This document shows, in pieces, positions 31,012 through 39,234 of a stretch of 50,206 bases of DNA. The translations under genes and the position numbers were made by a program. Source of the stretch: an uncultured Bacilli bacterium (GTDB lineage: Bacteria; Bacillota_I; Bacilli_A; RF39; UBA660); assembly GCA_947632085.1 (NCBI GenBank), contig CANRNY010000016.1, positions 1-50,206 on the forward strand. Reading direction: 5' to 3'. The first letter of the stretch is position 1. Every line of letters begins with the position of its first letter. A model generated the notes under the pieces. It had not been told where the DNA came from and did not search any database. It saw only the letters and a program-made list of their open reading frames with translations.

Positions 31012-31044
31012 ACAAAAAAGACTTTTACTTATCATAAAAGTCTT
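31012..31044 (-). terminator. Riboswitch expression-platform terminator
   Basis: On the minus strand AAGACTTTTA pairs with TAAAAGTCTT (31035-31044 / 31018-31027) around 7 bases, followed by TTTTTT. Its 5' arm is also the 3' strand of the aptamer P1 stem, so the two structures exclude each other. Confidence 0.9.
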
Positions 31045-31119
31045 GTTCTTTTAAATATAATCCGGACGATTGTCGGTATGACGAATTATATCGTATATAT
31101 ACGAGAACTACTCCCTTTT
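31036..31119 (-). promoter_or_regulatory. yybP-ykoY (Mn2+) riboswitch aptamer
   Basis: On the minus strand P1 is AAAAG (31115-31119) with CTTTT (31036-31040). The internal loop is GGAGTA against AAGA, the invariant metal-site loop of this class (GGGGAGUAG ... CAAGACC). The next stem is GTTCT with AGAAC (31104-31108 / 31045-31049). A side hairpin is formed by the palindrome CGTATATATACG (31092-31103). P2 is ATATAAT with ATTATAT (31085-31091 / 31055-31061), enclosing TCGTCA and, beyond a small CCGAC hairpin, the conserved CCGG. Because the P1 3' strand is also the 5' arm of the downstream terminator, ligand binding should favour read-through, the known ON-switch direction for Mn2+. Confidence 0.93.
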
Positions 31120-31130
31120 CTGTATTAGGG

Positions 31131-31159
31131 ATTGTACAATAAAATAGTAATTTTGTCAA
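31131..31159 (-). promoter_or_regulatory. Promoter of the riboswitch transcript
   Basis: On the minus strand TTGACA (31154-31159), 17 bases, TACAAT (31131-31136). The RNA start near 31124 is 5 bases before the aptamer. The -35 lies in the loop of the maf terminator hairpin. Confidence 0.85.
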
Positions 31160-31175
31160 ATATTGCTACTATTTT
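31141..31175 (-). terminator. Likely terminator of maf
   Basis: AAAATAGTA pairs with TACTATTTT (31141-31149 / 31167-31175) around a 17-base loop. The T tract on the minus strand (TTTTATTG) is short. Confidence 0.55.
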
Positions 31176-31755
31176 AAGAATTTATATCTGGTAAGTAGAT
31201 ATTCATACTATTTAATACTTCATAGATTTTTTCTACTGGAACACCTAAGACATTATAGAAACTACCATCGATATGATCAATAAAATTAGAAGCGATATTT
31301 TCAATTATAAAGCCAGCAGAAGATAGAAGACCTTCTTCATTGGCAATATAATAATCAAGATCTTTATTATTTATCTTTTTAAAGAAAACAGTTGATTCTT
31401 GATAAGTAGTAACTAATTTATTAGTATCTTGATTTTTAATAGCTATACCAGTTATTACTTTAACTTGATTGTTAGAACAATTAGCAAGATTTTGTTTTGC
31501 TTCAACTAAAGTTTTAGGTTTTTCACAGATTTTATTATTAATTAAGACAATACAATCTAAAGCAATAATAATTCCTGCTTGAACTTTATTTTCAACACTA
31601 GTTATTTTTTGATTAGCTATATCCATACAATATTCATATGGATCTTTTTTAGTTGATATTTCTTCACAATCGGGACTTATACTATCGTGTTTTAACATAA
31701 CACGATCTAAGATACTTCTTTTATACTTAGAAGTACTAGCTAATGTTAATTTCAT
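31174..31755 (-). CDS. maf: Maf-family nucleotide pyrophosphatase
   Basis: 193 residues. Start is ATG 31755 (MKLTLASTSKYKR), 9 bases after GGAG. Maf proteins hydrolyse non-canonical or selected NTPs to NMPs and in Bacillus affect septum formation. Family landmarks: LASTSKYKR (usual LASxSPRR), the central Asp in IIALDCIVLINN (usual GADTvV), EKPKTLVEAKQNL (usual KPxxxxeA...L), VKVITGIAI (usual h.v.TGv.v) and the closing IDGSFYNVLGVPVEKI (usual I.GdyyNVvGLPv). The ADT triplet is changed to LDC, keeping the Asp. It follows a membrane-protein gene by 17 bases, probably in one transcript. Confidence 0.88.
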   Translation of the reverse strand: MKLTLASTSKYKRSILDRVMLKHDSISPDCEEISTKKDPYEYCMDIANQKITSVENKVQAGIIIALDCIVLINNKICEKPKTLVEAKQNLANCSNNQVKVITGIAIKNQDTNKLVTTYQESTVFFKKINNKDLDYYIANEEGLLSSAGFIIENIASNFIDHIDGSFYNVLGVPVEKIYEVLNSMNIYLPDINS

Positions 31756-31772
31756 ATTCAAAAACTCCTTAG

Positions 31773-32300
31773 TTATTTCTCATTAATATTTAAATTCCAT
31801 TTACCGTGTGCTTTTAAAGACTCTATTAAATAACTTTGATTATCGCATAAGGCACTAACAATTACTCTTTTTTTATTAAAAAATATACCAACTGCACCTT
31901 TAGAATCAGTTTCTACCTTTTCTATTTGATCAAAGGTAAAAACTTCTTTTTTATGAAATAAGCTGTGATATTCTAAGTTATTGCCATCTACTAGTACTAT
32001 CCAACTTTTACTCCATAAAGCAATTACAGCACCTATTGCCGAAAAAATAGTTGTAAATACAAAATGACCAATTGTAATACTTTCATTGCCGATAAGTAGT
32101 AAAATGAAAAAGAATACAAATAAAAAGGCACCAAAATACATCATAATCAAAAATACTTTTGTAGCTTCGCTTGGAATTTGAATAGCATAATGTGTTGGAT
32201 TTTGAGCTGATGGTGTCATTTTTTTTCGTTTAGTATATAGAGATGTCATAAAACTATTTATAATAACCATAGTGATTCCTAAAATAATTGTTTTTATCAT
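31773..32300 (-). CDS. Membrane protein with C-terminal PH-like domain, hypothetical
   Basis: 175 residues. Start is ATG 32300, after AAGGAGTATTGAAA. There are three membrane spans: about 3-19, then a pair at about 49-71 and 79-99. The last 75 residues (VDGNNLEYHSLFHKKEVFTFDQIEKVE then GAVGIFFNKKRVIVSALCDN) look like a small PH-type beta domain of the kind seen in many bacterial membrane proteins (W or Y turn, FxDIxxVE, xxGxxIxxxxxxxxVS). No family name can be given with confidence. It is cotranscribed with maf (17-base gap). Confidence 0.7.
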   Translation of the reverse strand: MIKTIILGITMVIINSFMTSLYTKRKKMTPSAQNPTHYAIQIPSEATKVFLIMMYFGAFLFVFFFILLLIGNESITIGHFVFTTIFSAIGAVIALWSKSWIVLVDGNNLEYHSLFHKKEVFTFDQIEKVETDSKGAVGIFFNKKRVIVSALCDNQSYLIESLKAHGKWNLNINEK

Positions 32301-32379
32301 TTTCAATACTCCTTTCTTTACTTTATTTAATTATATATTAATTCTTTGGATTTTGAAAATAAAAATCTTCTTTTTTATA

Positions 32380-33459
32380 TTAATTAGTTCTAGAGATACT
32401 TAAAATAATACCAATAGATGCCATACTTACTAGTAATGATGAACCACCATAGGAAAGGAAGATACAAGTAATACCCGTTGTAGGAATAGTACCTGTTACA
32501 ACTAAAATATTTAAAATAACTTGTAAGATAATACCAAAGGAAAGACCAAAAACTAAGTATTTTTTGAATAAATTATTTTCGTTTAAAGCAATTTTTATGG
32601 AACGATAAAAAATAATAAAGAATAAACTTAGAACAAATATAACACCTAAAAAGCCAAATTCTTCAGCGATGATACTAAAAATAAAGTCAGTTTGAGGTTC
32701 AGGAAGATAGAAATTTTTTTGAATTGAATTACCAAATCCTTGACCTAAAAGACTAGATGGTCCAATAGCATATAAGCTTTGAATAATTTGAAATCCACTA
32801 CCTAATGGATCGCTCCAAGGATTTAAATAAGAAATAATTCTTTGTAAACGATATGGGGCGATAGCAATTAATATAACGATGCCGCCTAAACCAATAATAC
32901 CGATTTTGATGAAAAAACCTAGTTTAGGACCTGATATGTATATTAAACCAATTAGAGTTAAAATAATAACCATTGCTGTACCAAAATCAGGTTCTAACAT
33001 AATAAGTAAGAAGAATAGACATATGACTAAAAATAAGGGTAATAAACCTTTTTTAATATTTTTTATATTTTGATTATTATGGGCAAGATATTTAGAAGTA
33101 TATATTATTAAACCAATTTTACTGAATTCAGAGGGTTGAATACCTAAGGAACCAATACCAAACCAACTACGAGAACCATTTCTTACTTTACCAATACCAG
33201 GGATTAAAACTAATATTAAAAGAATAAAACATAATAATAAAATTTTATTTGCGTATTTTTCGTATAATAAGGGATCTATTTTTAAAATAATATTTATTAA
33301 GAATAAACCAAACAGAAAAAAGATAAATTGCGATTTAACATATTTATAAGCATCATTATATTTATATAAAGCCCATACATTACTAGATGAATAAACCATT
33401 AGGACACCAAATAGAATTAAGACAATAGTAGAAAATAAAAGAATTTTATCTATTTTCAT
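32380..33459 (-). CDS. ftsW: FtsW/RodA/SpoVE family glycan polymerase
   Basis: 359 residues, ten membrane spans expected. SEDS proteins polymerise lipid II together with a class B PBP. Motifs: GVLMVYSSS near the start, GIGKVRNGSRSWFGIGSLGIQPSEFSKIG (the signature loop with catalytic Asp region following), LLIMLEPDFGTAMVI, and the C-terminal IPTTGITCIFLSYGGSSLLVSMASIGII. These fit FtsW/SpoVE better than RodA. ATG 33459 follows AGGTGATTAA. A carboxypeptidase gene lies upstream in the same direction with a terminator between; the partner PBP (34831) is divergent from that gene. In Bacillus spoVE lies with murG in the dcw cluster; here it is separate. Confidence 0.92.
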   Translation of the reverse strand: MKIDKILLFSTIVLILFGVLMVYSSSNVWALYKYNDAYKYVKSQFIFFLFGLFLINIILKIDPLLYEKYANKILLLCFILLILVLIPGIGKVRNGSRSWFGIGSLGIQPSEFSKIGLIIYTSKYLAHNNQNIKNIKKGLLPLFLVICLFFLLIMLEPDFGTAMVIILTLIGLIYISGPKLGFFIKIGIIGLGGIVILIAIAPYRLQRIISYLNPWSDPLGSGFQIIQSLYAIGPSSLLGQGFGNSIQKNFYLPEPQTDFIFSIIAEEFGFLGVIFVLSLFFIIFYRSIKIALNENNLFKKYLVFGLSFGIILQVILNILVVTGTIPTTGITCIFLSYGGSSLLVSMASIGIILSISRTN

Positions 33460-33491
33460 TTAATCACCTATTAAATAATATTATTCGATGA

Positions 33492-33518
33492 TAAAAAAAA
33501 TAATATGTTTCCATATTA
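33492..33518 (-). terminator. Terminator of the first D,D-carboxypeptidase gene
   Basis: TAATATG pairs with CATATTA around TTTC (33501-33518), followed on the minus strand by eight T. Confidence 0.83.
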
Positions 33519-34715
33519 CTTTTTCTTTTTTTGAGGTTTAACTAAGACATTGACACTAAATAAAACGATTATAATGAGAGCTAGACCAATTATAATAAAA
33601 ATAAAGGTATGAGATTCTTTCTCATAATATATATCATCATTTAAATAGACATTATAAGTATAGATTATATTACCATCGACTAAGACATCAATATAACCAA
33701 GATTATCACCAGCTTTATTATCTTTAGTTATCGTATCAGTTATATTATAATCATAAGTTATTTTATCAGAATCTTCTTCTAATAAAGTAGCTACTATATC
33801 TTCAGTAGCATTAACTACATATTCACTTGTAGTACCATCTACTACTTTAATCGTTTTTAAAATAGTTCCTTTAGGTATTAGTGTTTTTTCAATAAATTTT
33901 TGGGTACTAACATAGTTATAGATACGATGAGATTCAATAATAGCTGTACTATAATATGAATTAATATCGGATTTACAAACGATTAAGATATAGTTAATAC
34001 CATTTATAGTAGCTGTTGAAGCAAGTAATAAACCAGCTGGTTGGGTAAAACCAGATTTATTACCAGTTAATAATTCAGTATCTAAGCCATGGAATATTTC
34101 GATAGCGTTAGTATAATTTATTGCTTCTAGGCCATTACTCATTTTATAGTTATCAGTACCAAAGATTTTTTTAAAGTCTTTATTAGCTAAAGCCGTTTTT
34201 AAAAATAAAGCCATTTCACGAGGAGTTGAGACATTTTGATCATCTCCACCATATGAATCCGCAAAATGAGAATTAACCATACCTAGTTTAGCAGCTTCTT
34301 TATTCATTAATTTAACAAATGCTTCTTCATTTCCACTAGTATGATTAGCTAAAGCTAAGGCAGCATCAGCCCCAGATTTTAGTAAGGCGGCATATAATAA
34401 ATCACGATAAGTAACTTTGTCCCCTACTTGTAGGCCAACAATAGTATACCCCCATAAATTACTAATATCTTCTGTTTTAATAACGACTGTTTTATCTAAA
34501 TCTTTTATATTATCAATTACAGTATAGGCAGTCATAAGTTTAGTTAAACTAGCTAAAATTTCTTTCTTGTCAGGATTTTTTTCGTAAATAACTTGCTTAG
34601 TATCAGCATTCATTAATACGACGCCATCAGCTGATACTTCAACAGGTAATTCTTTCGCTTTAATAGGAAGTAAACAAAGAAAGAAAATAACAATAGCAAA
34701 AAAGAATTTTTTCAT
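33516..34715 (-). CDS. dacA: D-alanyl-D-alanine carboxypeptidase (PBP5/DacF type), copy 1
   Basis: 399 residues. Start is ATG 34715, after GGGAAGTGATAAA. A signal peptide covers about 1-20 (cut at IKA|KE). The peptidase S11 domain has SxxK as S56LTK59. The SxN motif reads S114-G-A116 (SGADAALALA), with Ala where PBP5 has Asn. The third motif is KSG (GNKSGFTQPAG). A beta-rich PBP5 C-terminal domain follows at about 265-360, then a C-terminal membrane helix (about 372-391) with a basic end. It trims the terminal D-Ala of peptidoglycan stem peptides. It has a promoter TTGCAA-N17-TAAAAT. Divergent from the class B PBP, in an envelope-synthesis region. The paralogue at 41291 shares the SGA change. 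Confidence 0.93.
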   Translation of the reverse strand: MKKFFFAIVIFFLCLLPIKAKELPVEVSADGVVLMNADTKQVIYEKNPDKKEILASLTKLMTAYTVIDNIKDLDKTVVIKTEDISNLWGYTIVGLQVGDKVTYRDLLYAALLKSGADAALALANHTSGNEEAFVKLMNKEAAKLGMVNSHFADSYGGDDQNVSTPREMALFLKTALANKDFKKIFGTDNYKMSNGLEAINYTNAIEIFHGLDTELLTGNKSGFTQPAGLLLASTATINGINYILIVCKSDINSYYSTAIIESHRIYNYVSTQKFIEKTLIPKGTILKTIKVVDGTTSEYVVNATEDIVATLLEEDSDKITYDYNITDTITKDNKAGDNLGYIDVLVDGNIIYTYNVYLNDDIYYEKESHTFIFIIIGLALIIIVLFSVNVLVKPQKKKK

Positions 34716-34740
34716 TTTATCACTTCCCACTACTTTAAAT

Positions 34741-34769
34741 ATTTTAACAAATAATAAAATTTATTGCAA
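34741..34769 (-). promoter_or_regulatory. Promoter of the first D,D-carboxypeptidase gene
   Basis: On the minus strand TTGCAA (34764-34769), 17 bases, TAAAAT (34741-34746); start near 34734. Confidence 0.6.
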
Positions 34770-34830
34770 TGTTACTAAACTAATAAGTATTTAAATATTT
34801 ATTTTAAACATATTATTTAATGGTGATTAT

Positions 34831-36735
34831 ATGTTTATTAAAGATAAACAATTAAGAATAAAAGTAGTTCTACTAGGTGTTTTAATTATTTTAATAGCTA
34901 TTTTAATTAGAATATTTTGGATACAAGTGTTTAGTTATAATAAACTTAATAATCTAGCTAATTCATTATGGCAAAGAAACTTACCGATTACAGCTGATCG
35001 TGGAAATATATTAGATCGTAATGGGAAAATATTAGCTACTAATATTACGACTACTACTTTATATGTTGTTCCTAATCAGATTAAAGATAAAGAAGGGACA
35101 GCGAAAAAGTTAAGTGAAATACTGAATGCTAATTATGATGATATTTTGGCACATTTAAAGAAAAGAACTTCGTTAGAAAAAATTAATCCGGAAGGAAGAC
35201 AATTAGATAGTAAGACAGCTGATAAAATAAATAATCTTAATATAGATGGTTTATATTTAATGAAGGAAGCTAAAAGGTATTATCCTTATGGTAATGTTTT
35301 AGCACATGTTTTAGGATATGTAGGAATAGATAATCAAGGATTATCAGGGTTAGAATTAAAGTATAATGATTATTTAACAGGTAAAGATGGTTCTATTAAG
35401 TATACTTCTGATGGTAAAGGTAATAGATTAAATAATTTAGAAATTTATGAGCAGGCACAAAATGGAATGGATATTACTTTAACTATTGATATAGATATTC
35501 AATTAGCGTTAGAAAAAGAATTAGAAAATGCAGATGCAAAATATAATCCGGAGTCAGCTTTAGCTATTGTAATGGATCCTAATACCGGTGAAGTATTAGC
35601 AATGGGTTCAAGACCTACTTTTGATGCTAATAATTATCAAGATTATGATTTAGAAACAATAAATCGAAATTTGCCGATATGGAAGAATTATGAACCAGGT
35701 TCAACCTTTAAAATTCTTACTTTAGCAGCTTCATTAGAAGAAAAGACAGTTAATTTATTTACGGATACTTATTTTGATGGTGGTGGAATAAATGTTGAAG
35801 GGGCGCGAATAAAATGTTGGAAAGCAGGAGGACATGGAGCAGAAACATTTTTACAGGTAGTAGAAAATTCATGTAATCCTGGCTTTGTAGTAATGGGTCA
35901 AAGATTAGGGACAGAAAGATTATATAATTATGTTAAGAATTTTGGTTTTATGGATAAAACAGGAATTGACTTAAATGGTGAAAGTAAAGGGATTATGTTT
36001 AAATTAAAAAATATTGGGCCAGTAGAACAAGCAACGATTTCTTTTGGTCAAGGTATAAGTGTTACCCCTATTCAACAAGTTACGGGAGTATCTGCAGCGA
36101 TTAATGGTGGTAATTTAAATAAACCTTATGTTGTAAAATATATAACAGAACCTGAAACGAAGACAATTGTTTTAGAAAATAAAACAACGATGGTAAGAAA
36201 AGTTATAAGTGAAGAGACATCTAAACTAGTTAGATATACATTAGAAAGTGTTGTAGCTAATGGAACAGGTAAAAATGCATATATCGAAAATTACCGAGTT
36301 GGTGGTAAAACAGGAACGGCACAAAAAGTAAATAATGGAACTTATATGGCGGGTAATTACATTGTTTCATTTATGGGTTTTTTCCCAGCAGATAAACCAG
36401 ATTATGTCGTTTATGTAGCAATTGATAATCCAAAGGGAATTACCCAATATGGAGGAACTGTTTCTGCTCCTATTGCCAAAGGAATTATGAAAAATATTAT
36501 TAGTATTAAGGATATAAAACCTTCAAGTGAGGTAACTCCTAGAGAATATACATGGTTAGATACTAAATATGTTAAAGCTCCTAATGTATTAAACTTAACT
36601 AAAAAAGAAGCTAGTTCCTTACTTAAAGGTTTTAAAGTAGAATATAATGGTAGTGGTGATACAATTATCTATCAAGATCCAGAACCAGATATATATATTA
36701 AAGAAAATGGAACAATAAAAATAATGTTAGGTTAA
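34831..36735 (+). CDS. spoVD: Class B penicillin-binding protein, SpoVD/FtsI type with PASTA domain
   Basis: 634 residues, close to B. subtilis SpoVD (645). One N-terminal membrane span (about 11-32), then the PBP dimerisation domain with RGNILDRNGKILA near 57. The transpeptidase has S291TFK294, S347CN349 and K493TGT496. A single PASTA domain closes the protein (about 573-634, VKAPNVLNLTKKEAS start). FtsI/PBP2B proteins usually carry two PASTA domains and a longer tail, so SpoVD is the better match. In a genome with few PBPs it may be the main septal enzyme. ATG 34831 follows TGGTGATTAT. mraY follows about 90 bases later, echoing the spoVD-murE-mraY order of Bacillus with murE missing. Confidence 0.93.
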   Translation: MFIKDKQLRIKVVLLGVLIILIAILIRIFWIQVFSYNKLNNLANSLWQRNLPITADRGNILDRNGKILATNITTTTLYVVPNQIKDKEGTAKKLSEILNANYDDILAHLKKRTSLEKINPEGRQLDSKTADKINNLNIDGLYLMKEAKRYYPYGNVLAHVLGYVGIDNQGLSGLELKYNDYLTGKDGSIKYTSDGKGNRLNNLEIYEQAQNGMDITLTIDIDIQLALEKELENADAKYNPESALAIVMDPNTGEVLAMGSRPTFDANNYQDYDLETINRNLPIWKNYEPGSTFKILTLAASLEEKTVNLFTDTYFDGGGINVEGARIKCWKAGGHGAETFLQVVENSCNPGFVVMGQRLGTERLYNYVKNFGFMDKTGIDLNGESKGIMFKLKNIGPVEQATISFGQGISVTPIQQVTGVSAAINGGNLNKPYVVKYITEPETKTIVLENKTTMVRKVISEETSKLVRYTLESVVANGTGKNAYIENYRVGGKTGTAQKVNNGTYMAGNYIVSFMGFFPADKPDYVVYVAIDNPKGITQYGGTVSAPIAKGIMKNIISIKDIKPSSEVTPREYTWLDTKYVKAPNVLNLTKKEASSLLKGFKVEYNGSGDTIIYQDPEPDIYIKENGTIKIMLG

Positions 36736-36793
36736 TTTGTATATAAATATGTCAATTTGGTATATTGGTTAACTTAAATTATAGGATTTGTAG

Positions 36794-36799
36794 TATAAT
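36794..36799 (+). promoter_or_regulatory. -10 element before mraY
   Basis: TATAAT lies 23 bases before the mraY ATG, with the AGAGGTG ribosome site in between. No clear -35. It may be a second start for mraY besides read-through from the PBP gene. Confidence 0.4.
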
Positions 36800-36822
36800 T
36801 TTTGATAGAAAGAGGTGTTTTT

Positions 36823-37815
36823 ATGCTAGTTTTGGCAAAAGCAGCAATGGCGATGATGCTTGGATTTATTTTATCAATTATTGCTGGGCTAATATTAATA
36901 CCTATATTAAAAAGATTAAAACTTGGACAAAATGTTAGTACAACGATTGGCGAAAGACATTTAAAGAAAAATGGTACTCCTACTTTAGGAGGTATAATAT
37001 TTATTATTCCGACGATTGTTACATTACTACTATTAAAACTAAAAGGTAGTATTGAGCTATCTTATAACTTACAAATTATTTTAATTGTTTTTGCTAGTTA
37101 TGGATTGTTAGGATTTGCTGATGATTTTGTTAAATTGAAGTTTCATAATAATGAAGGATTAAGTATATTATTTAAATTATTATGTCAAACAGCAATTGCT
37201 TTAGTTTTTTTCTATATTTATATAACTAATGGTGGTTCTCCTACTTTAGAGATATCAGCTTTAGGATTAGATATTGATTTACGATGGTTTTATGGTTTAT
37301 TTATTTTATTCTTGCTAGTAGGTACTTCTAATGCTGTTAATATAACGGATGGATTAGATGGATTAGCTAGTGGATTATCAGCGATTGCTTTCTTAGCTTA
37401 TGGAATGCTAGCGATGAATGCGAAATGGATGATTGGTAATCAAGAAGTTGCAATATTCTGTTTCGTCTTAGTTGGTACTTTATTAGGATTTTTATTTTTC
37501 AATGCTCATCCTGCTAAAGTATTTATGGGTGATACTGGTTCATTAGCATTAGGTGGTGCTTTAGCAGCGACAGCTATTTTAACAAAACATGAATTATCAT
37601 TAGCATTAGTTGGAGGCGTATTTGTTGTTGAAACTTTATCTTCCTTAATACAAATGATTTCAATTATTTATTTTAAGAAAAGAATCTTTAGAATGGCTCC
37701 CCTACATCATCATTTTGAACAATTAGGTTGGTCAGAAAGTGATATCGTTAAAGTATTTTATGTTGCTGGATTACTTTTAGCAATGGCAGCTATTACTTAT
37801 GGGGTATGGTTATAA
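36823..37815 (+). CDS. mraY: Phospho-MurNAc-pentapeptide transferase MraY
   Basis: 330 residues. Start is ATG 36823, after AGAGGTG; a TTG at 36802 precedes that site. MraY makes lipid I by moving phospho-MurNAc-pentapeptide to undecaprenyl phosphate. About ten membrane spans with cytoplasmic catalytic loops: ERHLKKNGTPTLGG, FADDFVKL (Asp pair), GTSNAVNITDGLDGLA, FNAHPAKVFMGDTGSLALGG and the His motif APLHHHFEQLGWSE. All catalytic residues are present. Downstream is a bidirectional terminator. Neither murD nor murE is adjacent. Confidence 0.97.
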   Translation: MLVLAKAAMAMMLGFILSIIAGLILIPILKRLKLGQNVSTTIGERHLKKNGTPTLGGIIFIIPTIVTLLLLKLKGSIELSYNLQIILIVFASYGLLGFADDFVKLKFHNNEGLSILFKLLCQTAIALVFFYIYITNGGSPTLEISALGLDIDLRWFYGLFILFLLVGTSNAVNITDGLDGLASGLSAIAFLAYGMLAMNAKWMIGNQEVAIFCFVLVGTLLGFLFFNAHPAKVFMGDTGSLALGGALAATAILTKHELSLALVGGVFVVETLSSLIQMISIIYFKKRIFRMAPLHHHFEQLGWSESDIVKVFYVAGLLLAMAAITYGVWL

Positions 37816-37847
37816 AAAAATACTATTAGAGTTTAATAGTATTTTTT
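37816..37847. terminator. Bidirectional terminator after mraY
   Basis: AAAATACTATTA pairs with TAATAGTATTTT around GAGTT, followed on the plus strand by TTTTTTG. Confidence 0.9.
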
Positions 37848-38258
37848 GTTTGACATAATTTATCAATAGGAATATCAAGTCTTTTAGATAATTCTTCTTT
37901 AGACATTCCACTTGATAATAATTTATTAATAATGTTAGCAGCTTCTTTTTTGCCTTCTTTTCGTCCTTCTCTTTTACCTCTTTTTAGTCCTTTTTTATAT
38001 TCTTCTATTCTTACTTCTCTTTCCATAGCTTTAGCAAAAGCAAGTCTTTCCTCATCAGTCATATAGTTTTCGTCTTCTGCCATTAACTGTTCTAAAGTTT
38101 TCAAAACACTCATCCTTTCCTTATTACCTTTAACATATTGAGCCATTTCTTCAAAGCTTTGAGCCATAAACATTTTATAGTCAAGCATAGCTTCTTCATC
38201 TTCAATAACATTTTATAGATAATGTTGGTAGATAAGCATTAATAATTCTAATACTTTT
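37826..38258 (-). pseudogene. Remnant of an Rpn/PD-(D/E)XK nuclease family transposase-like gene
   Basis: The 120-codon open part (ATG 38188) matches only the C-terminal third of Rpn/transposase_31 proteins. It has DYKMFMAQSFEEMAQYVKG followed by a Glu/Lys/Arg-rich stretch (KRGKREGRKEGKKEAANII), and it ends KLLSSGMSKEELSKRLDIP. The nuclease core is absent. Just upstream the same frame has a stop. Another frame encodes INAYLPTLSIK, a piece that resembles the segment normally preceding this region, so at least one frameshift and a large 5' deletion are likely. No ribosome site is seen at ATG 38188. Rpn genes are mobile and often decay in gut Bacillota. Confidence 0.7.
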
Positions 38259-38263
38259 TTAAA

Positions 38264-38293
38264 TAAAAAAATTTTCTAATTACTTAGAAATTT
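38264..38293 (-). terminator. Terminator of the RsmB/NOP methyltransferase gene
   Basis: TTAGAAATTT pairs with AAATTTTCTAA with one bulged base around a 4-base loop, followed on the minus strand by TTTTTTTATTT. It overlaps the stop. Confidence 0.75.
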
Positions 38294-39179
38294 TTTTGAG
38301 TTTAGCAATAAAGAATCCTTCATAGTATTTAGTTGGTTTGATAGTTAATACTTCTTCTTTGGTAGATGGTAGTAATGGAATAGTAGATATATTAGGAAGA
38401 GTTAATTTTACTAATTTAATATTTGGATATTTATTTAAAATGTAATCAATAACTTCTTCGTTTTCACTTTTTAGAATACTACAAGTAGAATAAATAAGTT
38501 CGCCACCGACTTTTAAATGTTTAATGGCTTCTTCTAATAAATTTATTTGAGTTTTAGAAGAGTTATTAATTAAATCTAAATTAAAGTATCGTTCGTTTAT
38601 AGAATCTCTAATTAAAGTTCCACTACCACTACAAGGGGCATCTAAAAGAATTTTATCAAACATAAAATATTCATCAATATTACGGGCATCAATAGTTAAA
38701 ACAGAGACTTTTTTAGCACCTTGTAATTCAAGATTGTATTTTAGTTTTTCAGCTCGTATTTTATTTTTTTCAAGAGCAGTTATCATAGCTTTATTATTTG
38801 TTAGAGCAGCAATTTCAGTAGTTTTACCACCTGGGGCGGCGGCCATATCTAAAATTAATTCATTTTCTTTTGGTTCTAAGAATAAAGGTGGTAACATAGA
38901 AGATAAACTTTGAAGATATATTTGACCTTCTTGGTAGATAGATAAAGATCTTAATTTTTCTTCATTAGCATTAGTAATTATTAAAGCATTGTTATACCAT
39001 GGTATTTCTTCATAATTTATCTCTTTACTATCTAATATTTCTTTAACCTTATTTAGATTACTTTTAATAGTATTGATGCGTAATGTAACAACTTTCTTTT
39101 GATAGCCAGCGATTATTTCATTAATTATTTCTTTAGTATAATAAGTATTTAATAAATTATTTAAAAATTCTGGAATCAT
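38280..39179 (-). CDS. RsmB/NOP-family RNA cytosine-5 methyltransferase
   Basis: 299 residues. The short N-terminal domain includes VVTLRINTIKSN. The SAM-binding core has LDMAAAPGGKTTEIA (motif I), ALEKNKIRAEKL, motif IV LDAPCSGSGTL and motif VI IYSTCSI; the two Cys are the catalytic base-flipping and nucleophile residues of m5C methyltransferases. The length equals the bare catalytic module. The C-terminal FAU/PUA-like RNA-binding domain of RsmF and the NusB-like domain of RsmB are both missing. Substrate is probably rRNA but could be tRNA. ATG 39179 follows AGAGGTG. Confidence 0.9.
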   Translation of the reverse strand: MIPEFLNNLLNTYYTKEIINEIIAGYQKKVVTLRINTIKSNLNKVKEILDSKEINYEEIPWYNNALIITNANEEKLRSLSIYQEGQIYLQSLSSMLPPLFLEPKENELILDMAAAPGGKTTEIAALTNNKAMITALEKNKIRAEKLKYNLELQGAKKVSVLTIDARNIDEYFMFDKILLDAPCSGSGTLIRDSINERYFNLDLINNSSKTQINLLEEAIKHLKVGGELIYSTCSILKSENEEVIDYILNKYPNIKLVKLTLPNISTIPLLPSTKEEVLTIKPTKYYEGFFIAKLKKISK

Positions 39180-39206
39180 AAAGCACCTCTAATAAATAAA
39201 TTATAA

Positions 39207-39234
39207 CATAAAAAGAAGTAGATTACTCTACTTC
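39207..39234 (-). terminator. Terminator of uppP
   Basis: GAAGTAGA pairs with TCTACTTC around TTAC (39215-39234), followed on the minus strand by TTTTTATG. Confidence 0.85.

Noticed and set aside
31081-31104. TCGTATATATACGA palindrome as a repressor operator
   Set aside because: It lies downstream of the promoter and fits as the side hairpin of the manganese riboswitch.
34741-34830. A defined promoter for the SpoVD-type PBP gene
   Set aside because: TATTAT at 34811 has no -35 match at 16-18 bases; the region is too AT-rich to call by eye.
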